From contig NZ_JAVDYC010000001.1 of NCBI RefSeq assembly GCF_031458255.1, positions 7,077,001 through 7,141,000 of the forward strand: a stretch of 64,000 bases of DNA. Direction: 5' to 3'. The notes beneath the pieces are model-generated. The model saw only the letters and a program-made list of their open reading frames with translations, searched no databases and had not been told where the DNA came from. Shown here piece after piece: positions 40,172-49,624 of this stretch; the stretch's first letter is position 1; each line of letters begins with the position of its first letter. A program made the translations under genes and the position numbers. Source of the DNA: Catenuloplanes niger (GTDB lineage: Bacteria; Actinomycetota; Actinomycetes; Mycobacteriales; Micromonosporaceae).

Positions 40172-43100
40172 ATGACGGTGCAGAAGGTGCTGGCCGGCAG
40201 GTACGAGCTGCGATCACCGGCCGGGGTCGGGCCGCACGGCACGCTGTGGCGCGCGGACGTGCGCGGCACCGCGGACACCCGCGCGGTGAAACTGCTGTCC
40301 AGCGAGTACGCCCGGGACGAACGGCTGGTGAACCGGCTGGTCCGGGACGCGCCGGTGCTCGGCGAGCGGGTGCATCCCGCCTGGGTGCCGGTCATCGAGG
40401 TGATCGCGGAGGACGACACGGTCGCGCTCGTCTCCGACCTGATCGGCGGCGTGGACCTGCGCCGCCGGCTGTCCCGGACCGGGCCGGTGCCGCTCGCGGA
40501 GGCCCTCGCGATCGCGGCGTCCTGCGCGGACGCACTGGCCGCGGCGCACGAGCGGGGCGTCGTGCACGGCAACCTGAAGCCGAGCAACCTGCTGCTGCCC
40601 GCGGCCGGCGAGGTGCGGATCACCGACGCCCGGCTCGACTGGCTCGTCCGCCGCACCGCCGGCCGGCGTACGCCCGAGCCGCCGGAGGACGTCCAGCGCC
40701 TGGGCGCGCTGCTCCAAGAGATGATCACCGGTCGCCCGCCGTCCACGGACGCCACGGCCTCGGGTTCCTTCCCCGCACTGAACGCCGAACTGGCCGCACT
40801 GGTGAAGACCTGCCTCGCCGCACCGCCCGCCGAACGGCCCACGGCCCGGCAACTGGCCGCACAGCTGCGCGCCCTCACCCCCGGCCCGGCCCGCTCGCCG
40901 GCCCCGGCCGGTGACGTTCCACCCGCGGCGGCCGCACCGGCCCCACCACCGGCCGACGGCGGCGCTCTCCCGCCGGTCGCGGGCGGCGGGGTTGGTTCGA
41001 CCGGCGGTGGCGTTCGCCCGCCGGCCGCGGGCGGTGCCCTCCTGCCGGTCGACGGTGGCGTTCACCCGCCGGCTCTCCCGCCGCTTGCGGGCGGTGCCCA
41101 CCTGCCGGCCGACGGTGACGTTCACCCGCCGGCTCTCCCGCCGGTCGGGGGCGGTGCCCACCTGCCGGCCGACGGTGACGTTCACCCGCCGGTCGCGGGT
41201 GGCGGTTTCCCGCCGGTCGTTGGTGGCGTTCACCCGTCGGCTGTTGGTGACGATCTTCCGCCGGTCGACGGCGGCGCTCTCCCGCCGGTCGCGGGCGGCG
41301 GGGTTGGTTCGACCGGCGGCGGCGTTCGCCCGCAGGCCGCGGGCGGTGCCCTCCTGCCGGCCGACGGCGGCGTTCACCTGTCAGCTCTCCCGCCGGTCGC
41401 GGGCGGTGCCCACCTGCCGACCGACGGTGACGTTCGCCCGCCGGCTGTTGGTGCTGCCATCCCGCCGGTTGTTGATGACGATCTACCGCCGGTTGTGGGT
41501 AGTGCCCACCCGCCGGTCGTTGGTGGCGCTCACCCGCTGGTCGTGGATGGTGAGATTCTGCCGGTAGCGGGCGAACCGGTCCGGGCGCCGGCCGCCGGCC
41601 AGCCTCAGCCACCGGCCACGGGTGATCGGCTTGCGGCGGTGGAGGAAGCCGCCCGGCCGCCGGCCGCCGGTGGAGCTCAGCCACCGGTCGGCAGCGGCGG
41701 CCACCTGCCGACGGCGACCGGTGATCGTCAGTTGCCGTCCGTGTCCGGTGAGCGTCAGCTGCCGTCGGCGGCGGGTGAGCGTCAGCTGCCGTCGGGGACC
41801 GGTGAGCGTCAGTTGCCGTCGGGGGTCGGGGAGCGGCAGCCGCCGTCCGTGACCGGGGAGCACCAGCAGCCCTCCGCGACGGGACAAACCGGTTATACCG
41901 GGCGGCGGCGAGCGGAGCCGAACGATGTGGATCCGCAGCCGCGCGGCGCCGGGCCCGGTCCGAGCGGTATGCCCCCGGCGCGGACCTCTCCCTACAGCAG
42001 CGGGGGGATGCCCGCGTGGAATTCGCCGACCAGCAGCGGCGCCCGGCGTCTGCAGACGGCGATGCTGCTGCGGGGCCTCCCGATGCCGCGGCCCGCCGAC
42101 CGGACGCCGGCAACACCTGCGCCGGAGGGCCCGGCCGCGGCCCCCGGCGCCACGCCGACGGCGGGGGATCCGCCGACCTTCGCGGAGCCCGGCGCGACGC
42201 CGCGCCGGTCCGCGTCCGACGGACCGTCCCGGACCGCCGCGGACCGAGGGCCGTCGCGGAGCTTCCCGTCCACCGCGAACCCGCCGGCCCCGGCCGCGCG
42301 GCAGGCGGCGGCCGACCGGACGCAGGTTCCGGAGGCACCGGGTAGGCCCGGTCCGGCCGCGTCGGCGAGCCACGGAACCTTCGCGAATCCGCTGCCCACC
42401 GGCGAGCGCCGGGCTTCGGCGGGTTCACCGTCCGCCGCGAGTCGCCATATTCCCACGAACCCGCGAGGCCCCGCGAACCCGTCGTCGGCGGCTCCGCAGG
42501 CTGGGGTGGACCCGAGTTCCGATGCGGGCCCGCAGGCCGTTTCCGGCCCGCGGCCCTCCGTGGATCCGCGGGGCACTGCGAGTGCGCCCGCGTCGGGGAG
42601 TGCGCCCGCGTCGGGGAGTGCGCCCGCGTCCGGGAGTGCGCAGGCGGCCGGAAGTGCGCACACGGCCGGAAGTGCGCAGGCGGCCGGGACCCAGGCTGCC
42701 CCGGAGCGGGACGCGGCCGCATCGGCTCCGGTAACGGCGTCGCCGGGTTCCCGGTCCGCGGCGGCCGGAGCCCGCGAGGACTCGCCGGAGCCGGTGAACC
42801 CGCGCGACTCCGGTCGGCTGCCGGTCACCCGGGAGCCGCAGGCCCGCGCCGGGGATCCCGCCGTGACCGAGCAGCCGGTCCCCGGCCGCGGAGATCGCGG
42901 CGGCCAGGCCGAATCCGATCGAGGGCACGGCCGGGAGGCACGCCCATCCGGCCCGGTGACGTCGCCGCGATCCCCGGAGCCGCCGGTCATGCCGCCCCGC
43001 AAGGCCTCCGGGAACCGGTGGGCCCCCGTGCCGCCCCCGGCGCCGGAGCTCTCGCCGCCCGCCTCGGACCCGGCGGTCCCGGACCGGACTCCGACGACCG

Positions 43101-44230
43101 GGAAGCCCTCGATCCCGATCGGACCGGCGCCGATCGGGCACCCCTCGGTGCCTCGCACCGATCCCGGCATCCGCCCGGACCGTCCCGCCGCGGGGAACCG
43201 GACGCCTCCGCCGTCCGCGTCCCGCCCACAACTCGGTGCGGGTCCCGGCGCGTCCGGGGCCTGGCGCGTGGTCGAGGTACCCACGCCACAGTCCGCCGGC
43301 ACCACGTGGCCGCCCGGCAGCCCCGCCGGCCCGGCCGCCGCCGGTGCGTTCCCCACCGGCACCGCTTCCGCAGGCCCGGGCGCGCCCGGTTCGGGCCGGA
43401 CCGGTCCGGCCCGAACCGGTGCGAGCGCGATTGGCGCGGGTGCGACCGGGACCGGCAGGACCGGTCCTGGCACGACCGGGTCGGGCAGAACTGGTTCCGG
43501 TTCCGCCGCGGGACCGGGCTCCGACGCTGGTTCCGGATCCGCCACCGATCCCGGCACCGCCGGGTCCGGCCGACCCGGTCCGGCCGGTGGCGGCCGGCCG
43601 GCGAACGCCCGCCCGGCTCCCGCGGACCGCCCGCCGGCCCGGTCGCGCCGGCAGCAGACGGTTGCCGCCGCCGGTGTCCTGGCCACCGCGGTCGCCACCG
43701 GCGCCGTGCTGCTCGTGGTCAACTACACCACCGGTGGCGGCGGCGGGCCGGACGCGGCGCCGCAGCCACCCGCGGAGAGCGTGACCGCGTCGAACTCCGC
43801 GCCGCTGCCGAGCGGCGCGGTGTCGGAGCGCAGCAACGAGGGCGCGAAGCTGTTCGTGCCGTACTTCTTCGGCACGCTGGACCACGCGCTGCGCACCGGG
43901 GACACGTCCGCGCTGGCGGCGGCGAGCGACCCGGCCTGCACCGCGTGCGCGGCGGCGATCACGGCGGTCACCGACGCGTACCGGGACGGCGGTGCGATCA
44001 AGGATGCCGGGTACGTGGTCCGCAGCGTCAACCCGGACAGCTTCTTCACGCTCGACCGCCCGATCCTGCGCGTGGTCGTCGACCGCAGTCCCGGCACCGT
44101 GCTCGGCCCGGACGGCCGGCCGGCCCGCACGCTGCCCCGCCTCACGTTCCTGTCCTGCCAGGTCGCGCTGTCCCGGTCCGGGGACACCTGGGTCGTCAGC
44201 GACCTGCAGATCACCGCCCCGCTCGCCTGA
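40172..44230 (+). CDS. Membrane pseudokinase (Ser/Thr kinase-like) with very long repeat linker and outer domain
   Basis: 1352 residues from ATG at 40172. The N-terminal protein-kinase fold is at about 10-245: a degenerate glycine loop (GVGPHGTLW), the ATP-binding Lys in RAVKLL (about 40), a catalytic loop reading HGNLKPSN instead of HRDLKPSN, and DFG replaced by DAR. Loss of the catalytic Asp suggests an inactive kinase that binds partners. About 900 residues of Pro/Gly/Ala-rich repeats follow. A membrane helix (about 1167-1188, VAAAGVLATAVATGAVLLVV) and an extracytoplasmic domain with ACTAC and a DGGAIKDAGY segment resemble the DUF6318 type. The layout mimics PknB-type receptors. The sulfotransferase gene follows after 19 bases. 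Confidence 0.82.
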   Translation: MTVQKVLAGRYELRSPAGVGPHGTLWRADVRGTADTRAVKLLSSEYARDERLVNRLVRDAPVLGERVHPAWVPVIEVIAEDDTVALVSDLIGGVDLRRRLSRTGPVPLAEALAIAASCADALAAAHERGVVHGNLKPSNLLLPAAGEVRITDARLDWLVRRTAGRRTPEPPEDVQRLGALLQEMITGRPPSTDATASGSFPALNAELAALVKTCLAAPPAERPTARQLAAQLRALTPGPARSPAPAGDVPPAAAAPAPPPADGGALPPVAGGGVGSTGGGVRPPAAGGALLPVDGGVHPPALPPLAGGAHLPADGDVHPPALPPVGGGAHLPADGDVHPPVAGGGFPPVVGGVHPSAVGDDLPPVDGGALPPVAGGGVGSTGGGVRPQAAGGALLPADGGVHLSALPPVAGGAHLPTDGDVRPPAVGAAIPPVVDDDLPPVVGSAHPPVVGGAHPLVVDGEILPVAGEPVRAPAAGQPQPPATGDRLAAVEEAARPPAAGGAQPPVGSGGHLPTATGDRQLPSVSGERQLPSAAGERQLPSGTGERQLPSGVGERQPPSVTGEHQQPSATGQTGYTGRRRAEPNDVDPQPRGAGPGPSGMPPARTSPYSSGGMPAWNSPTSSGARRLQTAMLLRGLPMPRPADRTPATPAPEGPAAAPGATPTAGDPPTFAEPGATPRRSASDGPSRTAADRGPSRSFPSTANPPAPAARQAAADRTQVPEAPGRPGPAASASHGTFANPLPTGERRASAGSPSAASRHIPTNPRGPANPSSAAPQAGVDPSSDAGPQAVSGPRPSVDPRGTASAPASGSAPASGSAPASGSAQAAGSAHTAGSAQAAGTQAAPERDAAASAPVTASPGSRSAAAGAREDSPEPVNPRDSGRLPVTREPQARAGDPAVTEQPVPGRGDRGGQAESDRGHGREARPSGPVTSPRSPEPPVMPPRKASGNRWAPVPPPAPELSPPASDPAVPDRTPTTGKPSIPIGPAPIGHPSVPRTDPGIRPDRPAAGNRTPPPSASRPQLGAGPGASGAWRVVEVPTPQSAGTTWPPGSPAGPAAAGAFPTGTASAGPGAPGSGRTGPARTGASAIGAGATGTGRTGPGTTGSGRTGSGSAAGPGSDAGSGSATDPGTAGSGRPGPAGGGRPANARPAPADRPPARSRRQQTVAAAGVLATAVATGAVLLVVNYTTGGGGGPDAAPQPPAESVTASNSAPLPSGAVSERSNEGAKLFVPYFFGTLDHALRTGDTSALAAASDPACTACAAAITAVTDAYRDGGAIKDAGYVVRSVNPDSFFTLDRPILRVVVDRSPGTVLGPDGRPARTLPRLTFLSCQVALSRSGDTWVVSDLQITAPLA
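40959..41860 (+). repeat. Degenerate repeats and a 312-bp internal duplication in the pseudokinase gene
   Basis: Units encoding HPPALPPVAGGAHLPADGDV and variants repeat throughout. A stretch of more than 100 bases beginning ggcgctctcccgccggtcgc at 40961 recurs almost unchanged at 41273, a direct duplication offset by 312 bases. A second family encoding SGERQLPS repeats five or more times at about 41740-41860. Confidence 0.85.
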
Positions 44231-44249
44231 ACGAACAAGGAACAGCGAC

Positions 44250-45428
44250 ATGACGGAAACCTCCGGTCCGCGTCTTGCCCCCTGGGTCGGTCCCGCGAAC
44301 GCGGTCCTCGGCCTCGCCGACCCGCTGCTGCGTGCCGCGTCCCGGTTCCCGGTGCTGCAACGCGCGGCCGGCCTGGACGACTCCGGTGAGGACGCCGGTT
44401 TCCTGGACGGCATGCGGACGCTTCACGAGCACATCCAGGCCGCGGACCTGACGCCGATGGGCCGGATCGCGATGCGGATGGAGGTCGGGCGCCGGCTGAC
44501 GAACCGCCGCCGGGTGCGTGCGGTGCTCCGGGCCCGCCCCGAGCTCGTGGACTCGCCGGTCGCCCGGCCGGTGTTCGTCACCGGGCTGCCGCGCACCGGC
44601 ACGTCGCTGCTGCACGGGCTGCTCGGGCACCGTACCGGCGCGCGTGCTCCGATGTTCTGGGAGTTGCTGCACCCGGCCGCGGACGGCGCCGAGGCGGCCG
44701 CCCGCCGGTTCTCCACCCGGATGCTGGCCGGGCTGTACTACGCGATGATGCCCGCGATGCGCACCATCCATCCGCTGGCCGCGACCGAGCCGGAGGAGTG
44801 CGTGTTCCTGTTGCCGCACAACGGTGTCCACCTGACCCGGGTGCCGATGCCCGGCTACCGGAGCTGGTACGACCGGCACGACTTCACGCCCGACTACGCC
44901 TACCTCAAGCGGCAGCTCCAGGTGCTGCAGCGGGACGGCGCGCCGCAGTGGGTGCTCAAGTCCCCGTGCCACCTGGGCCACCTCGACGCGCTGCTGGACG
45001 TCTTCCCGGACGCGGTGATCGTGATGACCCGGCGGGATCCGGTGGCGGCGCTCGCGTCCTGGTGCAGCTTCTGCGAGGCGACGCTGCGCATGCACAACCA
45101 CCGCGTCGACCTGGCCGGGATCGGCCGCACCTGGCTCGATTTCTGGACCCGGGCCGCGGACCGGGCCGGTGCCGTCCGGCGGGACACCGGTGCGGACGTC
45201 GTCGACGTGGACTACGCCGACCTGGTGGCCGACCCGGTCGGCAGCACGGCCGCGATCTGGGAGCGGGCCGGCCGCCCGCTGAGCGCGGCGGACCGGGACG
45301 CCCTCGCCGCGTTCGCCGGCCGGGACCGCCGCCGCGCCCCCGGCAGTCACCGCTACACGCTGGAGCGGTACGGCCTGGACGAGGCGACCGTGCGCGCCGC
45401 GTTCGCCGGTTCGGCCGTGGCACCCTAG
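44250..45428 (+). CDS. Sulfotransferase family protein
   Basis: 392 residues, ATG at 44250 with AAGGAA eight bases upstream. The PAPS-binding loop is FVTGLPRTGTSLLHGLLG (about 108-125). The 3'-phosphate-binding region is VIVMTRRDPVAALASWCS (about 255-272). The layout and length match the actinomycete sulfotransferase 3-like group that sulfates lipids, glycans or natural products. The substrate cannot be read from the sequence. It is probably cotranscribed with the pseudokinase gene, which could point to modification of an envelope component (inference). Confidence 0.88.
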   Translation: MTETSGPRLAPWVGPANAVLGLADPLLRAASRFPVLQRAAGLDDSGEDAGFLDGMRTLHEHIQAADLTPMGRIAMRMEVGRRLTNRRRVRAVLRARPELVDSPVARPVFVTGLPRTGTSLLHGLLGHRTGARAPMFWELLHPAADGAEAAARRFSTRMLAGLYYAMMPAMRTIHPLAATEPEECVFLLPHNGVHLTRVPMPGYRSWYDRHDFTPDYAYLKRQLQVLQRDGAPQWVLKSPCHLGHLDALLDVFPDAVIVMTRRDPVAALASWCSFCEATLRMHNHRVDLAGIGRTWLDFWTRAADRAGAVRRDTGADVVDVDYADLVADPVGSTAAIWERAGRPLSAADRDALAAFAGRDRRRAPGSHRYTLERYGLDEATVRAAFAGSAVAP

Positions 45429-45468
45429 GCCCGATCCCGGGCGGCCGATCCCGGGCGGCCGGGACCGG
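45429..45468. other. Short convergent spacer with a 14-base direct repeat
   Basis: GATCCCGGGCGGCC occurs twice in tandem between the sulfotransferase and amylase stops. The repeats can pair with each other through CCCGGGCGGCC/GGCCGGG segments, so the stretch may act as a weak bidirectional terminator. Confidence 0.35.
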
Positions 45469-46899
45469 TCAGCGGTAGAGCGCGATCGCGTCCTGGCCGG
45501 GGACGGTGGCGGTGAAGCGGCCGGCCGCGTCGACCGTGTACGTGGTGCCGGTGCAGCCGCCGCCCGCGGTGCGTTCGCCGTGCTGGACGTCGCAGTACGT
45601 ACCGGCCGGCAGCGCGGTCTGGAACGTGCGGGTCAGCGCCGCGGATTCGTGGTTGATCGCCACGTAGGCCCGGTCGCCGCGGCCGAACGCGATCTGGTCG
45701 CCACCGTTGTCCCACCAGTTGGTGACCGCGGTGTCACCGGCCGCGTTGCGGAACGCGACCATGTTCTCGATCTGCGGCCACGCGTGCTGGCACTTCCAGC
45801 CGTCCGCCCAGCACGCGCCGACGGTGCCGCCGTGCGGTGGGCCCGCGTCCTTGTTCGTCCACTCGTAGCCGGAGTTGACGTCCGGCGAGCCGTACGGCCA
45901 GGCCAGCATGAACACGTTCGCCAGCGTGTAGTCCGCGCCGTTCTTGTAGTTGAGCGTGTCGCCGACCCGCTCGGTGTCGTGGTTGTCGACGAACACCGCG
46001 GACCGGCCGGACGTGAGGTAGCCCCAGCCCTCGCCGAAGTTCTTCAGGTAGGCCAGGTTCTCGTTCTGGAACACGCGCTTGAGGTCCCGCGCGTACCGGA
46101 ACTCCTGCACGTCCCCGGTGCCGAGGTACTCGGTGGGGGAGACGGCCTCACCGGCTCCGAGGATCGCCTCCTGCTTCCAGTACGCGCCCGGGTTCCGCGT
46201 CTTCGCCTTGATCGCGGCGAGGTCGGCCGCGGCCATGTGCTTGGCCGCGTCGATCCGGTAGCCGTCGACGCCGAGCGAGGCCAGGTCGTCCAGGTACGCC
46301 GCGATCCGGCCGCGCACGTAGTCGGTGCCGGTGTGCAGGTCCGCGAGGTTCTCCAGCTCGCAGTCCTGCACGTCGCCGCGATCGGTGTAGTCATCGATCT
46401 TCGTGCGGCAGGTGTGGAAGTCCCGGTCCTGGTACGTCCCGGGGTAGGTGTACTTGGTGAAGGCCGTGCCGCCGGTCCCGGTGCCGCTGCCGTGCGCGCT
46501 CATGTGGTTGATCACCGAGTCGGCGACCACCCGCACCCCGGCCGCGTGGCAGGCGTCGATCATGGCCTTGAACTGCGCGCGGTTGCCCAGGCGTCCGGCG
46601 ATCTGATAGCTGACCGGCTGGTACGACGTCCACCACGCCTCACCCTGGATGTGCTCCTGCGGCGGGCTGACCTGCACGTATCCGTATCCGGCCGGGCCCA
46701 GCCGGTCGGTGCACTCGCGCGCGACCGAGTCGAACCGCCACTCGAACAGCACGGCCGTGACGTCCCGGTCGCCGGGCGGGGCGGCGTTGGCGTCCGGCCC
46801 GGCGGCGACCGATCCGATCGCGAACGCGCCGCCGCCGGCGACCAGGACGGCGGCCGCGATCGCGGCGGAGTACCGGCGGCGTCTACGGACAGTGCTCAC
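45469..46899 (-). CDS. Secreted alpha-amylase (GH13)
   Basis: 476 residues from GTG at 46899, with GGGGG about five bases upstream. A basic N-terminus ([10 protein letters not shown]) and hydrophobic segment form the signal peptide (about 1-42). The GH13 barrel motifs are [10 protein letters not shown], the nucleophile Asp in [10 protein letters not shown], the acid Glu in YWKQEAIL and the third Asp in [11 protein letters not shown]-terminal beta domain ends in [13 protein letters not shown]. It hydrolyses alpha-1,4-glucans outside the cell. There is no starch-binding module. The candidate promoter is 46942-46970. Confidence 0.93.
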   Translation of the reverse strand: MSTVRRRRRYSAAIAAAVLVAGGGAFAIGSVAAGPDANAAPPGDRDVTAVLFEWRFDSVARECTDRLGPAGYGYVQVSPPQEHIQGEAWWTSYQPVSYQIAGRLGNRAQFKAMIDACHAAGVRVVADSVINHMSAHGSGTGTGGTAFTKYTYPGTYQDRDFHTCRTKIDDYTDRGDVQDCELENLADLHTGTDYVRGRIAAYLDDLASLGVDGYRIDAAKHMAAADLAAIKAKTRNPGAYWKQEAILGAGEAVSPTEYLGTGDVQEFRYARDLKRVFQNENLAYLKNFGEGWGYLTSGRSAVFVDNHDTERVGDTLNYKNGADYTLANVFMLAWPYGSPDVNSGYEWTNKDAGPPHGGTVGACWADGWKCQHAWPQIENMVAFRNAAGDTAVTNWWDNGGDQIAFGRGDRAYVAINHESAALTRTFQTALPAGTYCDVQHGERTAGGGCTGTTYTVDAAGRFTATVPGQDAIALYR

Positions 46900-46941
46900 G
46901 GCGTACCCCCGGACGGGTCTGCTGGTTGTCGGGTCCCCGGA

Positions 46942-46970
46942 AGCATAGGCGCAGCCAAAACCCACATCAA
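46942..46970 (-). promoter_or_regulatory. Candidate sigma-70 type promoter of the amylase gene
   Basis: Read on the minus strand, TTGATG (46965-46970) and TATGCT (46942-46947) are separated by 17 bases, 42 bases upstream of the GTG start. Confidence 0.5.
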
Positions 46971-47042
46971 GATCGGGATTCGTCGATCCTGAGTGGACGG
47001 TACGGCCGACGGCGCGGTGACGCGGGGTGCACGCACCGGAGG

Positions 47043-47091
47043 TTGAGCGAATGCTCAAAAGTCGCTAGGGTCGTTTTAAGCAACCGCTCAA
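47043..47091. promoter_or_regulatory. Two copies of palindrome TTRAGC-N4-GCTCAA
   Basis: TTGAGC-GAAT-GCTCAA at 47043-47058 and TTAAGC-AACC-GCTCAA at 47076-47091 begin 33 bases apart, about three helical turns. They lie just before the gene at 47107. Arm length and symmetry are typical of TetR-family operators. The nearest TetR gene is 10 kb away and has a different palindrome, so the cognate regulator is not identified. Confidence 0.65.
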
Positions 47092-47106
47092 CACGGGGGA
47101 TCTCTC

Positions 47107-47763
47107 ATGAACTGGATGCTGTTCGACCTGCGGCCCGGTCTGCTGGTCAGCCGGATCGTCGCCGCGGCCCTGACCGTCGGTGCCGTCGGCGGCGCCGCGA
47201 CGATCATGTTCATCGCGGTGTACGCGGACGTCGGCGCGACGCCGGCCGGCCTGGTGCTCGCGGTCGCGGTGCCGGCGGTGCTGCTCGCCCTGACGGCCTG
47301 GCAGGTCGCGGCGGAGTCGGGCCGCGTCACGCGCGCGCCGCACCGCCGCCGGCTCGCCTGGACCGTGTCGGCCTCGGTCCTGCTGGTGATGGCCGCGCAG
47401 CTCGGCCCGAGGACGTCGGACGTGGACTGGAACGACTTCACCGAGACGCCCTCGATGGCGCTGCTCGGCGCGATCGTCGGCGTGGTCGCGGCCGGTGCCG
47501 CGCTGCTCGTGCTGCTGCCGCTGGTGCTGCTGCTGCGGCTGGTCCGGCCCCGGACCGGGCTGCTGTTCGCCCAGCTCTCGATGACGGTGGTGGCGACGGC
47601 CGGGACCGCGGGGTGCGTGGGGGCCGTCGCCGTCGACATCCCCGGCTGCGGACCGGTCGTCGGGCTGGCCGCGTCCGTCTCCGGCATCGTGGCCGCCGTC
47701 ATCGCCCGTCCGGTCCTGTCCGCCCCGCACGTGCCGGCCACCGCGGCCGGCGCCCGGTCCTGA
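47107..47763 (+). CDS. Multi-pass membrane protein of unknown function
   Basis: 218 residues, ATG with GGGGGA upstream. About five hydrophobic helices are visible: about 15-40, 45-68, 82-98, 118-147 (a long one, containing LLVLLPLVLLLRLV), 152-172, and a last at 182-202. No catalytic motif or recognised family is seen. It is probably under direct repression at the paired TTRAGC-N4-GCTCAA sites, which would make it a regulated envelope or efflux-associated protein (inference). Strong terminator hairpin follows at 47766. Confidence 0.75.
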   Translation: MNWMLFDLRPGLLVSRIVAAALTVGAVGGAATIMFIAVYADVGATPAGLVLAVAVPAVLLALTAWQVAAESGRVTRAPHRRRLAWTVSASVLLVMAAQLGPRTSDVDWNDFTETPSMALLGAIVGVVAAGAALLVLLPLVLLLRLVRPRTGLLFAQLSMTVVATAGTAGCVGAVAVDIPGCGPVVGLAASVSGIVAAVIARPVLSAPHVPATAAGARS

Positions 47764-47765
47764 GG

Positions 47766-47803
47766 CCGCCGGTTCCGCGCCCGGGGTACCGCGGAACCGG
47801 CGG
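47766..47803. terminator. Bidirectional terminator hairpin
   Basis: A perfect 14-base stem (CCGCCGGTTCCGCG at 47766-47779, complement at 47790-47803) encloses a 10-base loop directly after the stop at 47763 and before the convergent stop at 47819. There is no U-tract, as usual in actinomycetes. Confidence 0.75.
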
Positions 47804-47818
47804 TTCCCGCCGGAGCCG

Positions 47819-48511
47819 TCAGCCGGCCGCCAGGATCGCGGCGGCCACGTCGTCCGGGTGGGTGAGCAGCGTCTCGTGGCCGCCCGGCACCGGGATCGGT
47901 GCGACGCCGAGCCGGGCCGCGAACTCCGCGCCCGGCCTGGCCAGCGCGACGTCGTCCGCCGCCAGGACGTACCGGGCGGGAACCGGCAGCGTCGCCTCGT
48001 CGAGCGCGTCCAGGAAGTAGCGGCCCGGATGCGGCACGAGCAACTCGGTGACCAGCCGCTGCACCGGCTCCGGCTCGCCGGGCAGCAGCACCGCCCGCAC
48101 CGCGCCGAGGTCGATCGGCACGGTCCCGCCGGACTCGATCGCCGCGCGCACGAACGCGCCTGTCTCCGGCGCCAGCTCGTCGGCCTGCGAGACGCCGGCC
48201 CGCGGCACGACCGCGCTGACGTAGACGACCTCCGCGATCCGGTCCGGCACCCGCAGCGCCGCGCCGGTCGCCGGGTAGCCGCCCCAGCTGTGCGCGACCA
48301 GCACCACGTCGCGCAGGTCGAGCCGGACGATCGTGTCGACGACGTGGTCGATCGCGTCCGCGAGCGTCACGCCGGACGGGTCGCCGTCCAGGCCCGGCAT
48401 GGTCAGCGGCACCGCGCGGTGCCCGGCCGCCCGCAACCGGCGCGCGACCGGCTGCCACGCCCACGCGCCGTGCCAGGCGCCGGGGATCAGGACAAGGTTC
48501 TTCTGTGTCAC
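47819..48511 (-). CDS. Alpha/beta hydrolase
   Basis: 230 residues. The oxyanion stretch is LIPGAWHGAWAW, the nucleophile elbow is VAHSWGGYPA (Ser about 93) and the catalytic His is in PGGHETLLTHPDD near the C-terminus. The size and HGAW motif match the small esterase group similar to plant methyl-esterases (MES/hydroxynitrile lyase-like). It would hydrolyse a small ester in the cytoplasm. It is divergent from the GlxA-type regulator at 48564 with a 52-base gap, so that regulator is its probable controller. Confidence 0.88.
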   Translation of the reverse strand: MTQKNLVLIPGAWHGAWAWQPVARRLRAAGHRAVPLTMPGLDGDPSGVTLADAIDHVVDTIVRLDLRDVVLVAHSWGGYPATGAALRVPDRIAEVVYVSAVVPRAGVSQADELAPETGAFVRAAIESGGTVPIDLGAVRAVLLPGEPEPVQRLVTELLVPHPGRYFLDALDEATLPVPARYVLAADDVALARPGAEFAARLGVAPIPVPGGHETLLTHPDDVAAAILAAG

Positions 48512-48563
48512 GCAGACGATCGTGGCTTTCGCCCGGGCGGCCGGACAGTGCTATGAATCGCAG

Positions 48564-49538
48564 ATGACGATCCGTTTGTCGCAGGTCGCCGTGCTGGTCG
48601 AGGAGCAGGCCAGCGCGTTCGAGGTGGGCGCGGTCACCGAGATGCTCGGCCCGCCGCACTACGACGTGACGATCTGCGTCCCGGACGACCGCACCGAGAT
48701 GCGCGGTGGCCTGGTCGCCCGCGCCGCCGCCGGCCTGGACGCGCTGGCCGGTGCCGGCACGGTGGTGATCCCGGACCGCCCGTTGTCGACCGTGCCCGGT
48801 GCGCCGGTGACGGCCGCGTTGCGCCGCGCGCACGCCCGGGGTGCCCGGATGATCGCGTTCGGCGGCGGCGTCTTCAGCCTGGCCGCGGCCGGGGTGCTGG
48901 ACGGCCGCCGCGCCACCACGCACCGGGGACTGGCCCAGGACCTTCAGGAGCGGTTCCCGGCCGTACGGGTGGAAGCCGACCCGCTGTTCGTCGACGACGG
49001 CGACGTGCTCACCGCGGCCGGCAGCGCCGCCGCGCTGGACCTCGGCCTGCACGTGATCCGCACCGACCACGGCGCGGAGGCCGGCTGCGCGGTCGCGAAA
49101 CGGCTCGCGTTCCCGGTGCACCGGGACGGCTTCCAGTCCCAGTCCGTCGACCGCGCGCTGCCCCGCATCCGCGACGACTCCGTGACGCCGCTGCTGACCT
49201 GGGCGCAGTCCCGCCTGCACGAGCCGATCGGGGTGGCCGAGCTGGCCGTCGCGGCCGGGGTCAGCGTCGCCACGCTGCACCGCCGGTTCGCCGCGCAGGT
49301 CGGCGTGCCGCCGCTGGCCTGGCTCACCCGCGGCCGGCTGCTGATCGCGTGCCGGCTGCTGGAGCGCGGCGAGTCGCGGATCGAGGTGGTCGCCCGCCGC
49401 AGCGGCCTCGGCACCGCGTCCCACCTGCGCGTCGTCATGCGCCGTGAGCTGGGCATGACCCCGTCGGAGTACCAGCGCCGGTACGGCCCCGCGGTCGTAC
49501 CCCCGCCCCGGAACGGTTCCGCGGATATATTGACGTGA
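48564..49538 (+). CDS. GlxA-type AraC family regulator (DJ-1/PfpI domain plus AraC HTH)
   Basis: 324 residues from ATG at 48564. The N-terminal DJ-1/PfpI-like domain (about 1-170) has the usual nucleophile-elbow Cys replaced (AFGGGVFSLAAAGVLDG), so it is a ligand-binding rather than an enzymatic domain, as in most GlxA regulators. The C-terminal AraC double HTH is at about 215-310 (IGVAELAVAAGVSVATLHRR, GLGTASHLRVVMRRELGMTP). It is expected to regulate the divergent hydrolase. The frame is open further upstream, but domain similarity starts at MTIRLSQVAVLVEE. Confidence 0.88.
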   Translation: MTIRLSQVAVLVEEQASAFEVGAVTEMLGPPHYDVTICVPDDRTEMRGGLVARAAAGLDALAGAGTVVIPDRPLSTVPGAPVTAALRRAHARGARMIAFGGGVFSLAAAGVLDGRRATTHRGLAQDLQERFPAVRVEADPLFVDDGDVLTAAGSAAALDLGLHVIRTDHGAEAGCAVAKRLAFPVHRDGFQSQSVDRALPRIRDDSVTPLLTWAQSRLHEPIGVAELAVAAGVSVATLHRRFAAQVGVPPLAWLTRGRLLIACRLLERGESRIEVVARRSGLGTASHLRVVMRRELGMTPSEYQRRYGPAVVPPPRNGSADILT

Positions 49539-49624
49539 TTTCGGCGGAGCGCTTTCCCGAAACAACCGCGTTCTACCTTGTGGTGCGGACATGACACGGA
49601 TCGAGGGTGGCGGGCTGAGGACGC

